Below are positions 15,368 to 22,379 of a DNA stretch of 39,577 nt, piece by piece (position 1 is the stretch's first letter; the number at the start of each line of letters is the position of its first letter). The stretch covers positions 1-39,577 of the forward strand of contig NZ_JAUYEY010000044.1 in the NCBI RefSeq assembly GCF_030689685.1. The letters run 5' to 3'. The DNA is from Polaromonas sp. (lineage in GTDB: Bacteria > Pseudomonadota > Gammaproteobacteria > Burkholderiales > Burkholderiaceae_C). A program made the translations under genes and the position numbers. The notes below the pieces were generated by a model. It saw only the letters and a program-made list of their open reading frames with translations. It was not told the DNA's origin and did no database searches.

Positions 15368-15500
15368 GGGTTGAGAGAGGTTTGCGCGATGTTAGCCGAG
15401 TCAGTAAGGTTAAACGGCTTTTTGCGCATCCGTGTCGCGACAAGCGTGCAACACCCCGCGCCGTGGGCAGAGCGCCAGCAGGCGCTTGCCGTCGTTTGAA

Positions 15501-15566
15501 TGCTCCTGAATTAATAGCTACTTGCGCCCGCTGCGTATGGGCTAGAGGCCGATTTGACTAAAAATT
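15501..15566 (+). repeat. Short interspersed repeat, family R, copy 2 (intergenic)
   Basis: TGCTCCTGAATTAATAGCTA, then CTTGCGCCCGCTGCG and TATGGGCTAGAGGCCGATTT. This is the copy closest to the apparent consensus. It sits in the 238-base gap between mntA and the HigA-like gene; nothing else recognisable is in that gap. Confidence 0.8.
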
Positions 15567-15605
15567 AACGACGTCATTTCCGCCACCGTGGTGCGGACAA
15601 TGGCC

Positions 15606-15911
15606 CTACGCTGACGGCACACCCAGCTTGAGCCCGAGCGCCTTGATGACCTTCATCACTGTGGCGAACTCCGGGTTACCTTCGGGCGACAAGGCTTTGT
15701 ACAGCCCCTCACGCGCCAGGCCCGTGTCGCGCGCCAGTTGGCTCATGCCGCGCGCGCGGGCGATGTCGCCCAATGCTGCGCGAACAAGACTACCGTCGCC
15801 TGGATCTTCATCAACACACGCCTGAAAGTACAGCGCCACGTCTTCGTCCGTCTTCAGGTCATCCACAGGGTCCCATCGGATAAATTGCTCTGTCCCGATT
15901 TTTTCAGCCAT
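15606..15911 (-). CDS. HigA-type addiction-module antidote protein
   Basis: 101 aa. ATG 15911 is chosen because GGATGGAG lies just upstream and because the remaining protein matches the usual antidote length. The C-terminal half is an XRE-type helix-turn-helix with the family phrase ALGDIARARGMSQLARDTGL, then REGLYKALSPEGNPEFATVMKVIKALGLKLG. The antidote binds its toxin and represses the operon. The reading frame is open upstream into the toxin region without a stop, so toxin and antidote could also be read as one polypeptide. A perfect palindrome at 16217-16234 is a likely operator. Confidence 0.85.
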   Translation of the reverse strand: MAEKIGTEQFIRWDPVDDLKTDEDVALYFQACVDEDPGDGSLVRAALGDIARARGMSQLARDTGLAREGLYKALSPEGNPEFATVMKVIKALGLKLGVPSA

Positions 15912-16212
15912 GACTCCATCCTTCCAGTCTTTTGCCATCGCAATGGCACGCTCAATGTCGGCGCCCTGAGAGCGCTTGTCCCCACCCACCAGAAGCACGA
16001 TGACCAGCGGGCCGCGCCGTGTGAAATAAACCCGATAGCCTGGACCGTGATCAATCCGCAACTCGCTGACACCTTCCCGAACGGGTTTTGCATCACCGGG
16101 ATTTCCTTCGGACAGACGGCGAATACGGGCATTGACCCGTGCCACCGCCTGGCCGGTCTTTAAGCGCCATCCGCCAGCGATTGAAGCTTACGCTTTGAAT
16201 TATTTCAAACAT
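15912..16212 (-). pseudogene. RelE/HigB-type toxin with N-terminal frameshift
   Basis: The family N-terminus starts at ATG 16212 (MFEIIQSVSFNRWRMALKDR). One base too many, a C among the pair at 16151-16152, then shifts the frame; removing it would give DRQAVARVNARIRRLSEGN, the normal continuation. The rest of the toxin is intact (VSELRIDHGPGYRVYF, VIVLLVGGDKRSQGADIE). There is no stop before the antidote start at 15911, so toxin and antidote are fused in frame. Either the toxin is inactive, or the extra base is a sequencing error, or frameshifting restores it. The antidote has its own ribosome-binding site and should still be made. Confidence 0.75.
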
Positions 16213-16216
16213 AAAC

Positions 16217-16234
16217 TGTAATCCATGGATTACA
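16217..16234. promoter_or_regulatory. Perfect 18-bp palindromic operator of the toxin-antitoxin operon
   Basis: TGTAATCCATGGATTACA is a perfect inverted repeat ending five bases before the toxin ATG at 16212. Antidotes with an XRE helix-turn-helix usually repress their own operon through such a site. Position and symmetry make this the strongest operator candidate in the window; the binding itself is inferred. Confidence 0.75.
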
Positions 16235-16331
16235 AACTGTCAACCAACGCTCGCTCCGTGGCCTCGTTGAGGTGAAAGGCCGGGCCACCGGGTTTCATTT
16301 GGCGATGAAGGTTTTGGGAGGTCATATTTTT

Positions 16332-16643
16332 TCAGTAGCCGTGCAAAGCGTAGTCAAGGGCTGACCAGAGGCGTGGCGCGTCGCTGCGCAAGTTACTTAC
16401 CGCGCCCCGCAGGTCAGCGGATGAAAAAGCGAGCAGACCCAGGGTATCCAGGAACAGGGCCTTGCCTTCGATTTGGACGACGGGCGCCAGGCGTTCAGTG
16501 GGCGACTCCACCCAGACATGCGTCAGGGGAATGGTCAGGCGGTTGCGCACGCCACGCACCAGGTCGCTTTGTATATCGACCACATAAGGTGACTGGTCAC
16601 GCCACTCTTCCACGGGATGCGGATAAACATCGAACTGCGCCAT
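16332..16643 (-). CDS. ccdB: CcdB-type gyrase-poison toxin
   Basis: 103 aa from ATG 16643, which overlaps the antitoxin stop (TGATG). It begins MAQFDVYPHP and continues YVVDIQSDLVRGVRNRLTIP and VVQIEGKALFLDTLGLLAF, matching the CcdB family in length and strand pattern. It ends ALDYALHGY, the region where CcdB contacts gyrase (in the F plasmid protein the last residues are WGI). The missing Trp-Gly-Ile end leaves it uncertain whether this one poisons gyrase. Antitoxin-then-toxin order is normal. Confidence 0.85.
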   Translation of the reverse strand: MAQFDVYPHPVEEWRDQSPYVVDIQSDLVRGVRNRLTIPLTHVWVESPTERLAPVVQIEGKALFLDTLGLLAFSSADLRGAVSNLRSDAPRLWSALDYALHGY

Positions 16644-17059
16644 CAGCCGGGCTCCGCGCCCGGGGCCTTGAGGGCAGCCTGTTTCTTGCGCCATTCGTAA
16701 AGGCGCCAGCCCATGCTGCCCTCACGCTCGATGCGACCGTTATAGGCAGCAATCGTGTCCTTGTTTTCGGCCTCCCACTGCACGGCTAATCGCTCGATTT
16801 CCTCCGGGCTGCGCTCCAACGCCGCCTTGCGCGCTGCTAGCCGCTCGGGCGTGAGCCAGCCATCGCCGACACGGTAAGTACTGGCCTCTTCTTGCATGCT
16901 GGCAGGCACAGATGCGGCCTGGGTCTCGTAGACGGCAGGCACGGCCTTCATGGGGACGAGTTCTACCCGGCCATCCGGGTAGAAGACGACATCAAACAAC
17001 TGGCCCGCGTATTTTTTACCCAGCGATATCTGGCCGCTGGCACCGACCTCTTTGAGCAT
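16643..17059 (-). CDS. CcdA-type antitoxin with an extra N-terminal domain
   Basis: 138 aa; ATG 17059 follows AAGGAG. The C-terminal half carries the CcdA toxin-binding region (ALERSPEEIERLAVQWEAEN, then KDTIAAYNGRIEREG). The N-terminal 40 residues (GASGQISLGKKYAGQLFDVV, then DGRVELVPMKA) look like a short swapped-hairpin beta domain of the AbrB/SpoVT kind rather than the ribbon-helix-helix of classical CcdA. A 35-residue linker joins them and a 20-residue tail follows. This hybrid layout suggests DNA binding by an unrelated domain; the AbrB resemblance is by eye. Confidence 0.75.
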   Translation of the reverse strand: MLKEVGASGQISLGKKYAGQLFDVVFYPDGRVELVPMKAVPAVYETQAASVPASMQEEASTYRVGDGWLTPERLAARKAALERSPEEIERLAVQWEAENKDTIAAYNGRIEREGSMGWRLYEWRKKQAALKAPGAEPG

Positions 17060-17128
17060 GGTGCGCTCCTTCAAATATTCATGCCATCATGCCGCATGAA
17101 TTCAAGGGCGTCAAATCCGGCCAGAAGC

Positions 17129-20100
17129 TCAGACCCCCGCCAGCAGCGCCGCATTGCCACCCGCCGCCGTGGTGTTGACCGTCACCGTTTGCTCGGCACA
17201 AAAGCGGTACAGGTAATGCGGCCCGCCGGCTTTGGGACCGGTGCCGCTCAGGCCTTCGCCACCGAAAGGCTGCACGCCGACCACCGCGCCGATCATGTTG
17301 CGGTTGATGTAGATGTTGCCGACATGGGCCGCCGCCGCCAGCGCCTGCGCGCGTGTATCGATGCGGGTCTGAATGCCCAGTGTGAGGCCGTAGCCGAGGG
17401 CGTTGATCTGGGCGATCACGGCCGCCGGGTCACCGGACCAGCGCACGATTTGCAGCACCGGGCCGAAGATTTCGTGTTTTACGTCGCTGATGCTGCCGAT
17501 CTCGAAGGCCTTGGGCGAAACCAAATTTGCTATTAAATCAGGAGCTGTTCTTGCCCGCCCGGTATGGGCTAGAAGCACTTTTGATGCTGAATCCAGGCGC
17601 TGCAGGTGCTTGCCGATGTTGTCAAAGGCCGCGCGGTCTATCACCGGGCCCACGTCGGTGGCCAGATCGGCTGGGTCGCCCAGAGTCAACTCCTGCATCG
17701 CGCCCTGGATCATGCCTATCACCCTGTCGGCAATGCCCTCATGCACACACAGCAGGCGCAGCGCCGAGCAGCGCTGGCCCGCCGAGCGGAAGGCGCTTTG
17801 CACCACCGCATCGGCCACCTGCTCGGGCAGGGCGCTGCTGTCGACCAGCATGGCGTTGATGCCGCCGGTCTCGGCGATCAGCGGAACCATCGGTCCGTCC
17901 TTCGCGGCCAGCGCGCGGTTGATGGTTTTGGCAACGTCGGTCGAGCCGGTGAAGACCACGCCGGCAATACCCGGCGCCGCCACCAGCGCGGCGCCCACGG
18001 TTTCGCCGGGGCCGGGTAGCAGTTGTAGCGCGCCTTCGGGCACACCGGCGGCGTGCAGCAGCTTGACCGCTTCCCACGCCACGCCGGGGGTCTGCTCGGC
18101 CGGTTTGGCCAGCACCGCGTTGCCGGTGGCCAGCGCTGCGGCGACCTGGCCGGTAAAAATCGCCAGCGGGAAGTTCCAGGGGCTGATGCAGACCCAGACA
18201 CCGCGCGCGGTCAGGCGCAGGGAGTTGGTTTCTCCCGTCGGCCCCGGCAGGGCGACGGGCGCCATGATGCGTTCGGCCTCGTTGGCGTAATAACGCAAAA
18301 AATCAATCGCCTCGCGCACCTCGGCCACCGCATCGCCCCAGGTCTTGAAGGCCTCTTTCACCAGCAGCGCGCAAAAATGCGGCATCTGCTGCTGCAGCGC
18401 ATCAGCGGCGCGGCGCAACACCGCAGCGCGCTCGGCCACCGCCACCTTGCTCCACTTTTGATAGCTGATTATGCCCGTAGTTAAAGGGCTGGAGGCCGAT
18501 TTGGCATCAAATTCAGGCACCATCGGCACAGCGGTGGTCGCAAGCGCGGCCAGCAACGGCGCACGCATACTGGCCACCGTCAGGTCCAGGCCTTCGCTGT
18601 TGCGGCGGCCGGAGCCGTACAGATCAGGCGGCAACGGCAAGGACGGCTCCGGCGCCAGATGCAGCGGCGAGCCCAGCAACTGGTCCATGCCAACAGACGC
18701 GTCGGCGAGCTGGTGCACAAAGGAGGAGTTGGCGCCGTTTTCAAGCAGCCGCCGCACCAGGTAGGCCAGCAGGTCGCGGTGTGCGCCCACGGGTGCATAG
18801 ACGCGGCAGGCAATGTGCGGATTTTTCAGGACCTCGCGGTAAATGCCCTCCCCCATGCCGTGCAGGCGTTGTAGCTCGAATTGGCTTGCCGGTGGACGCG
18901 CAGAGCCCTCACCCCCGCCCTCTCCCAGGGGGAGAGGGAGTAAAACCGCGCCCGCATGACTCACTGTTGCTCCGGGAGAGGGCAGAGCCGAACCCGCATG
19001 ACTCCCTCTCCCTCTGGGAGAGGGCAGGGGTGAGGGCTGCCCGGCTTGCGCGCCAGCCATCTGAAGAATCGCCGCAATCGTTCCCGCGTTGTGCCCGGCA
19101 AACTGCGGATAAATCGCATCGGGCGCGGCCAGCAGCGCCTGCGCACAGGCCAGGTAAGAAATATCGGTGTGCTGCTTGTGCGTGAACACCGGGTAATGCG
19201 GCAGGCCCAGCTCCTGCGCGCGCTTGATTTCCGAATCCCAGTAGGCGCCCTTGACCAGCCGGCACATCAGGCGCAGCTTGTGGCGGCGGGCGATGGCGAT
19301 GACATGCTCGACCAGGTCCAGCGCACGCGTCTGGTAGGCCTGCAGCGCCAGGCCGAAACCCTTCCACTGCGGGTGCTGCTTTGCCACCAAAGCGGCCAGC
19401 GCTTCAAACACGGTCAGCGACAGCTCCAGCCGGTCCACCTCTTCGGCGTCGATGGTCAGGTTGATGTTGGCGCGGGCCGCCAGCGCGCACAGGCCCCAGA
19501 CGCGCGGCACCAGCTCGGCCATCACGCGCGCATGCTGGGCGTCCTCATAACGCGGGTGCAGCGCGCTGAGCTTGATGGAGATGCCATCATTTTGCTCACA
19601 AGCCCTTGTCGGGTCTGAGCCAGCAGCTATGGATTCAATCGCATGGGTGTAACTGGCCAGGTAGTGCTGCGCGTCAGCATCGGTGCGCGCGCCCTCGCCC
19701 AGCATGTCGTACGAAAATCTGAGCCCCCACGCTTGCCCTGCGGGCTGCGCTGCCCCCTCAGGGGGCTGTTCCGCCTTGGGGCGGCCCGGCGGCGGAACGC
19801 GCAGGTTGGCCATTTTTTTTTGCGCATCACGCGCTTCGTCCATCGCCTCGCCGATTGACTGCCCCAGCACAAACTGTCGGCCCAGCAATTGCACGGCTCG
19901 CAGCGTGGCGGCCACCACGGTGCGCGCGCCGAGCTTGCGCATGAGGCCGGGCTCCGAATCCGTTCGCCCTGAGCTGCCTGTCCTGAGCCCTGTCGAAGGG
20001 GTCGAAGGGTCCGGCAGAAATTTCTTGGACAGGGCAATCGCCGAGGCCGACAGGCGCGCCATCACGCCATCGCTGGCGCCGTCAAAGTCGGCACGGCCGA

Positions 20101-20386
20101 GCTGGTCAGCGGTCAACGCAATCGCCGTCTCGGCGTCGGGCACACGCAGCAGGGCTTCGGCCAGGCGCATCAAAGCCAGGCCCTCGTTGCTGCTGATCGG
20201 GTACTCCCTGAGCAGGCTTTCCATGGCCCAGAAGGGCGGCGGATTCTCGCGCACCGCCTGCACCCAGGGCAGTGCCAGCGGCACCGCAGCCGCCCAGTCG
20301 AGGGCGCCGGCGAGCTGCTGCAAATGGCCCGTCACGATGTCGGTTTCGGAGCGGCAGGGATCGGGCAGGCGTTGCGGGCGGGTCAT
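17129..20386 (-). CDS. putA: Bifunctional proline dehydrogenase / P5C dehydrogenase (PutA) with in-frame repeat insertions
   Basis: 1085 aa from ATG 20386, preceded by AAGGAG. PutA oxidises proline to glutamate: an FAD proline dehydrogenase then a NAD-linked P5C dehydrogenase. The first half has the barrel motifs ISIKLSALHPRYE, CRLVKGAYWDSEIKRAQ, LQRLHGMGE and LLENGANSSFV. The second half has ISPWNFPLAIFTGQVAAALA, the catalytic Glu in IAETGGINAML and the nucleophile Cys in FRSAGQRCSALRLLC. The ribbon-helix-helix repressor domain of E. coli PutA is absent. At least six segments lack counterparts in normal PutA and coincide with dispersed DNA repeats at 17529, 18456, 18902, 19586, 19725 and 19967. 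All keep the frame and the catalytic motifs stay intact, so the enzyme may still work. Confidence 0.9.
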   Translation of the reverse strand: MTRPQRLPDPCRSETDIVTGHLQQLAGALDWAAAVPLALPWVQAVRENPPPFWAMESLLREYPISSNEGLALMRLAEALLRVPDAETAIALTADQLGRADFDGASDGVMARLSASAIALSKKFLPDPSTPSTGLRTGSSGRTDSEPGLMRKLGARTVVAATLRAVQLLGRQFVLGQSIGEAMDEARDAQKKMANLRVPPPGRPKAEQPPEGAAQPAGQAWGLRFSYDMLGEGARTDADAQHYLASYTHAIESIAAGSDPTRACEQNDGISIKLSALHPRYEDAQHARVMAELVPRVWGLCALAARANINLTIDAEEVDRLELSLTVFEALAALVAKQHPQWKGFGLALQAYQTRALDLVEHVIAIARRHKLRLMCRLVKGAYWDSEIKRAQELGLPHYPVFTHKQHTDISYLACAQALLAAPDAIYPQFAGHNAGTIAAILQMAGAQAGQPSPLPSPRGRGSHAGSALPSPGATVSHAGAVLLPLPLGEGGGEGSARPPASQFELQRLHGMGEGIYREVLKNPHIACRVYAPVGAHRDLLAYLVRRLLENGANSSFVHQLADASVGMDQLLGSPLHLAPEPSLPLPPDLYGSGRRNSEGLDLTVASMRAPLLAALATTAVPMVPEFDAKSASSPLTTGIISYQKWSKVAVAERAAVLRRAADALQQQMPHFCALLVKEAFKTWGDAVAEVREAIDFLRYYANEAERIMAPVALPGPTGETNSLRLTARGVWVCISPWNFPLAIFTGQVAAALATGNAVLAKPAEQTPGVAWEAVKLLHAAGVPEGALQLLPGPGETVGAALVAAPGIAGVVFTGSTDVAKTINRALAAKDGPMVPLIAETGGINAMLVDSSALPEQVADAVVQSAFRSAGQRCSALRLLCVHEGIADRVIGMIQGAMQELTLGDPADLATDVGPVIDRAAFDNIGKHLQRLDSASKVLLAHTGRARTAPDLIANLVSPKAFEIGSISDVKHEIFGPVLQIVRWSGDPAAVIAQINALGYGLTLGIQTRIDTRAQALAAAAHVGNIYINRNMIGAVVGVQPFGGEGLSGTGPKAGGPHYLYRFCAEQTVTVNTTAAGGNAALLAGV
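17529..17590 (+). repeat. Family R repeat, copy 3 (inside putA)
   Basis: GCTATTAAATCAGGAGCTG then TTCTTGCCCGCCCGGTATGG and GCTAGAAGCACTTTTGATG. It adds about 20 in-frame residues between DSASK and SPKAFEIG in PutA. Its 5' block is the inverse of the CTCCTGAATTAATAGC block of copy 2, so that part seems able to flip. Confidence 0.7.
18456..18513 (+). repeat. Family R repeat, copy 4 (inside putA)
   Basis: TTTTGATAGCTGATTATGCC, then GTAGTTAAAGGGCTGGAGG and CCGATTTGGCATCAAATTC. In PutA it encodes the odd stretch KSASSPLTTGIISYQK, which lies in the linker before the P5C dehydrogenase half. Confidence 0.7.
18902..19040. repeat. Palindromic CCCTCACCC-type repeat inside putA
   Basis: The outer ends AGCCCTCACCCC and GGGGTGAGGGCT are inverted, each followed inward by CCCTCTCCC-type runs. 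Inside are direct copies of CCCGCATGACT. In PutA it encodes about 45 residues rich in Pro, Ser and Gly (SPLPSPRGRGSHAG ... LPLPLGEGGGEGS) between AGAQAGQ and ARPPASQFELQRL. The insertion is in frame. Confidence 0.75.
19586..19640 (-). repeat. Family R repeat, copy 7 (inside putA)
   Basis: On the minus strand it reads GATTGAATCCATAGCTGCTG, then GCTCAGACCCGACAAGGGC. In PutA it encodes about 18 residues (SIAAGSDPTRACEQND) just before the conserved ISIKLSALHPRYE strand. It is more divergent than copies 1-4 but keeps the ATAGCTGCT and AAGGGCT blocks. Confidence 0.6.
19725..19800. repeat. CCCCACGCTTG / CCCCCTCAGGGGGC repeat inside putA
   Basis: It contains CCCCCACGCTTGCCC, CCCCCTCAGGGGGC and CGCCTTGGGGCGGCCCGGCG. 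In PutA it encodes a Pro/Gln/Ala-rich stretch (VPPPGRPKAEQPPEGAAQPA) inserted before FSYDMLGEGART. Related sequence occupies the intergenic gaps at 22226-22344 and 26317-26495. Confidence 0.65.
19967..20013. repeat. GTTCGCCCTGAG / GTCGAAGGG repeat inside putA
   Basis: GTTCGCCCTGAGCTGCCTGT, then CCTGAGCCCTGTCGAAGGGG. Sequence of this kind (CCCTGAGC...GTCGAAGGG) is, as I recall, widespread between genes in proteobacteria. Here it encodes PDPSTPSTGLRTGSSGRTDS of PutA, in frame. Confidence 0.6.
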
Positions 20387-20460
20387 AAAAACTCCTTGAA
20401 TTGGTGAATATGCCCATGTTGTCTTGAGTTGTTAAAAATTTAACGCTAAATTCAAATCAA

Positions 20461-20862
20461 AACCTCACGCTGGCCGAGGCGGTGACGCTGTCACCCCCTG
20501 CGGCACTGGCGCGGGTACAGCGCCTCACGCGCGACGGCTATATCCTGGGCTACGAGGCGCGCCTGAACCCGCTCAAGCTGGGCGCCGGCATGACGGTGTT
20601 TGTCGAAGTGCTGCTGGACCGCACCATGCCCAATGTGTTTGACGCCTTCAAGGCGGCGGTGCAGGTGTATCCCGAAATCATGGAGCACCACATGGTCGCC
20701 GGCGGTTTTGACTACCTGCTCAAAACCCGCATGGCCGACATGGCGGCCTACCGCCAGTTTGCCGGCACCGGGCTGTGGCAACTGCCCGGCGTGCGCGAAA
20801 CACGCACTTATGCAGTGATGGAAGAAGTCAAGAACAGCATGCAACTGGCGCTGGGTGTGTAG
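20461..20862 (+). pseudogene. Lrp/AsnC-type regulator lacking its N-terminus
   Basis: Homology starts at 20461 with NLTLAEAVTLSPPAALARVQ, the second half of an Lrp-type helix-turn-helix; the first 25 or so residues (the usual LDxxDxxIL helix) are absent. From there on the protein is normal: RLTRDGYILGYEARLNPLKL, then an effector domain (FDAFKAAVQVYPEIMEHHMV, GGFDYLLKTRMADM). The possible start is GTG 20482. In related bacteria this regulator is divergent from putA and controls proline use. Here the truncation falls about 75 bases from putA's ATG, so a deletion probably removed the N-terminus and part of the shared promoter. A short protein with only the effector domain may still be made. Confidence 0.75.
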
Positions 20863-21054
20863 AAACAGCAACAGAAAAACAGCTCCCAGCAAGGTCTATT
20901 GGGTTATTTGACCCCTAGTTCGCAGCGTTCGGTGCAAGCGCCTTGTCACTGGGCCGCAGTTGGACTAAGTTCAAGTGCGCTATGTCCTGGTTTACATACG
21001 CGCCGGGCAAGCAGATTTTGGCTCACATGGCACACCTTTAAGGAAAAATTCACG

Positions 21055-22194
21055 ATGAATACGCACTCCCCATGGGCCATTTTCGCCTTGCTGGCAACCC
21101 TTCTGATCGCACCCGGCCATGCGGCAGAAACCGGGGTCACCGACCGTGAAATTCTGGTTGGCCAGTTTGCGGCCCAGACCGGGCCTGCGGCAGAACTGGG
21201 CAAACGCCTGCAGATCGGCATGCTGGCGCACTTCAAAGCGGTCAACGCGGCAGGCGGCATCAATGGCCGCAGCATCCGACTGATCTCACGCGATGACGGC
21301 TATGAGCCGGAAAAGGCCGCAGCTGCGGTCAAGGCGCTGATCGAGGAAGACAAGGTGTTTGCGCTGGTCGGCTCAGTCGGTACGCCCACCACGCTGGCGG
21401 CAGTGCCCGCCATCAACGCGGCCGGCATTCCGCTGATCGGCCCCTTCACCGGCGCCCAGGCCCTGCGCGAACCGTTTAACCGCAACCTGTTTCATGTGCG
21501 CGCCAGTTACTTTGACGAGACCGAAAACATCGTGCAGCACCTGAGCACGCTGGGCATCAAGAAAATCGCGGTGTTTTACCAGAACGACTCTTACGGTAAG
21601 GCCGGGCTGGAGGGCGTGACGCGTGCCCTGACCAAACGCAACCTCAAACCCGCCGCCACCGTAACGGTCGAACGCAATACCGTGGACGTGGCCGCAGCGC
21701 TGGCCGAAATTCTGAAAACATCACCCGAGGCCGTGGTGCAAATCAGTGCCTACAAATCATGCGCGGCCCTGATCAAGCAGGCGCGGGCCAAAGGGTATGG
21801 CGGGCAGTTTTTCAACGTGAGTTTTGTCGGCTCCACCGCGCTGTCGGCCGAGTTGGGTGACATCGGTGTCGGTGTGACGATTTCGCAGGTGGTGCCTTTC
21901 CCCTACACCCCCTCCTCTGCCGTCGTGCGGGAGTACCAGCAGCGCATGACCGAAGCGGGCAACAAAGACTTTGACTTCTCCAGCATGGAAGGTTTTCTGG
22001 CCGCCAAGGTATTTGTCGAGGGCGTGCGCCGGGCCGGAAAAACACTGACCCGCGAGAGCCTGGTGACCGGGCTGGAGTCCCTGCGCGACTTCAACATGGG
22101 CGGCTTCAGCGTCAACTACAGTCCAAAAAACCACGAAGGCTCGCGTTACACCGACTTGACCATCATCGGGCGTGGCGGACGTTTCGTGCGCTGA
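21055..22194 (+). CDS. Branched-chain amino-acid-type ABC transporter binding protein
   Basis: 379 aa; ATG 21055 follows AAGGAAAAATTC. Residues 1-23 are a signal peptide ending in PGHAAE. The mature part is a type I periplasmic binding fold: ILVGQFAAQTGPAAELGK, AVNAAGGINGRSIRLISRDD, VGSVGTPTTLAAVPAINAAG, YGKAGLEGVTRAL. This is the LivJ/LivK group, which binds leucine-like amino acids or related acids and amides. No permease or ATPase gene is next to it, so it is an orphan that would need a transporter elsewhere, or would serve as a sensor partner. The ligand is unknown. Confidence 0.85.
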   Translation: MNTHSPWAIFALLATLLIAPGHAAETGVTDREILVGQFAAQTGPAAELGKRLQIGMLAHFKAVNAAGGINGRSIRLISRDDGYEPEKAAAAVKALIEEDKVFALVGSVGTPTTLAAVPAINAAGIPLIGPFTGAQALREPFNRNLFHVRASYFDETENIVQHLSTLGIKKIAVFYQNDSYGKAGLEGVTRALTKRNLKPAATVTVERNTVDVAAALAEILKTSPEAVVQISAYKSCAALIKQARAKGYGGQFFNVSFVGSTALSAELGDIGVGVTISQVVPFPYTPSSAVVREYQQRMTEAGNKDFDFSSMEGFLAAKVFVEGVRRAGKTLTRESLVTGLESLRDFNMGGFSVNYSPKNHEGSRYTDLTIIGRGGRFVR

Positions 22195-22225
22195 TTTTTT
22201 CCAGCGTCAAGCCGGTGGCTGTGCC

Positions 22226-22344
22226 CAAGAAATAGCCCCCACGGTCGCTCACTGCGTGTAGCTCCCTGCCCCCCCCGAGGGGGCCGCTGCGCCTGCGGTC
22301 TGGCGAAGCCACTTCCGCAGCCCCCGCTTGATTGGTCTAGCTGA
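22226..22344. repeat. Intergenic CCCCCGAGGGGGCCGCTGCG repeat, copy 1
   Basis: Blocks CCCCCGAGGGGGCCGCTGCG, CCTGCGGTCTGGCGAAGCC and CAGCCCCCGCTTGATTGG align with 26435-26495 at roughly three quarters identity by eye. It fills the 184-base gap between the binding-protein gene and yggS; no gene is seen in it. The palindromic CCCCCGAGGGGG core could act as a terminator for converging transcripts. Confidence 0.65.
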
Positions 22345-22379
22345 GGCACCGCTCGTGGTGGTCTGAGTAAGCGTGGGAC

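Noticed and set aside
16230..16325. A 31-codon minus-strand frame (MTSQNLHRQMKPGG...) between the HigB-like toxin and ccdB
   Set aside because: No ribosome-binding site and no recognised family; its stop lies in the palindromic operator. Could be a remnant, but cannot be supported.
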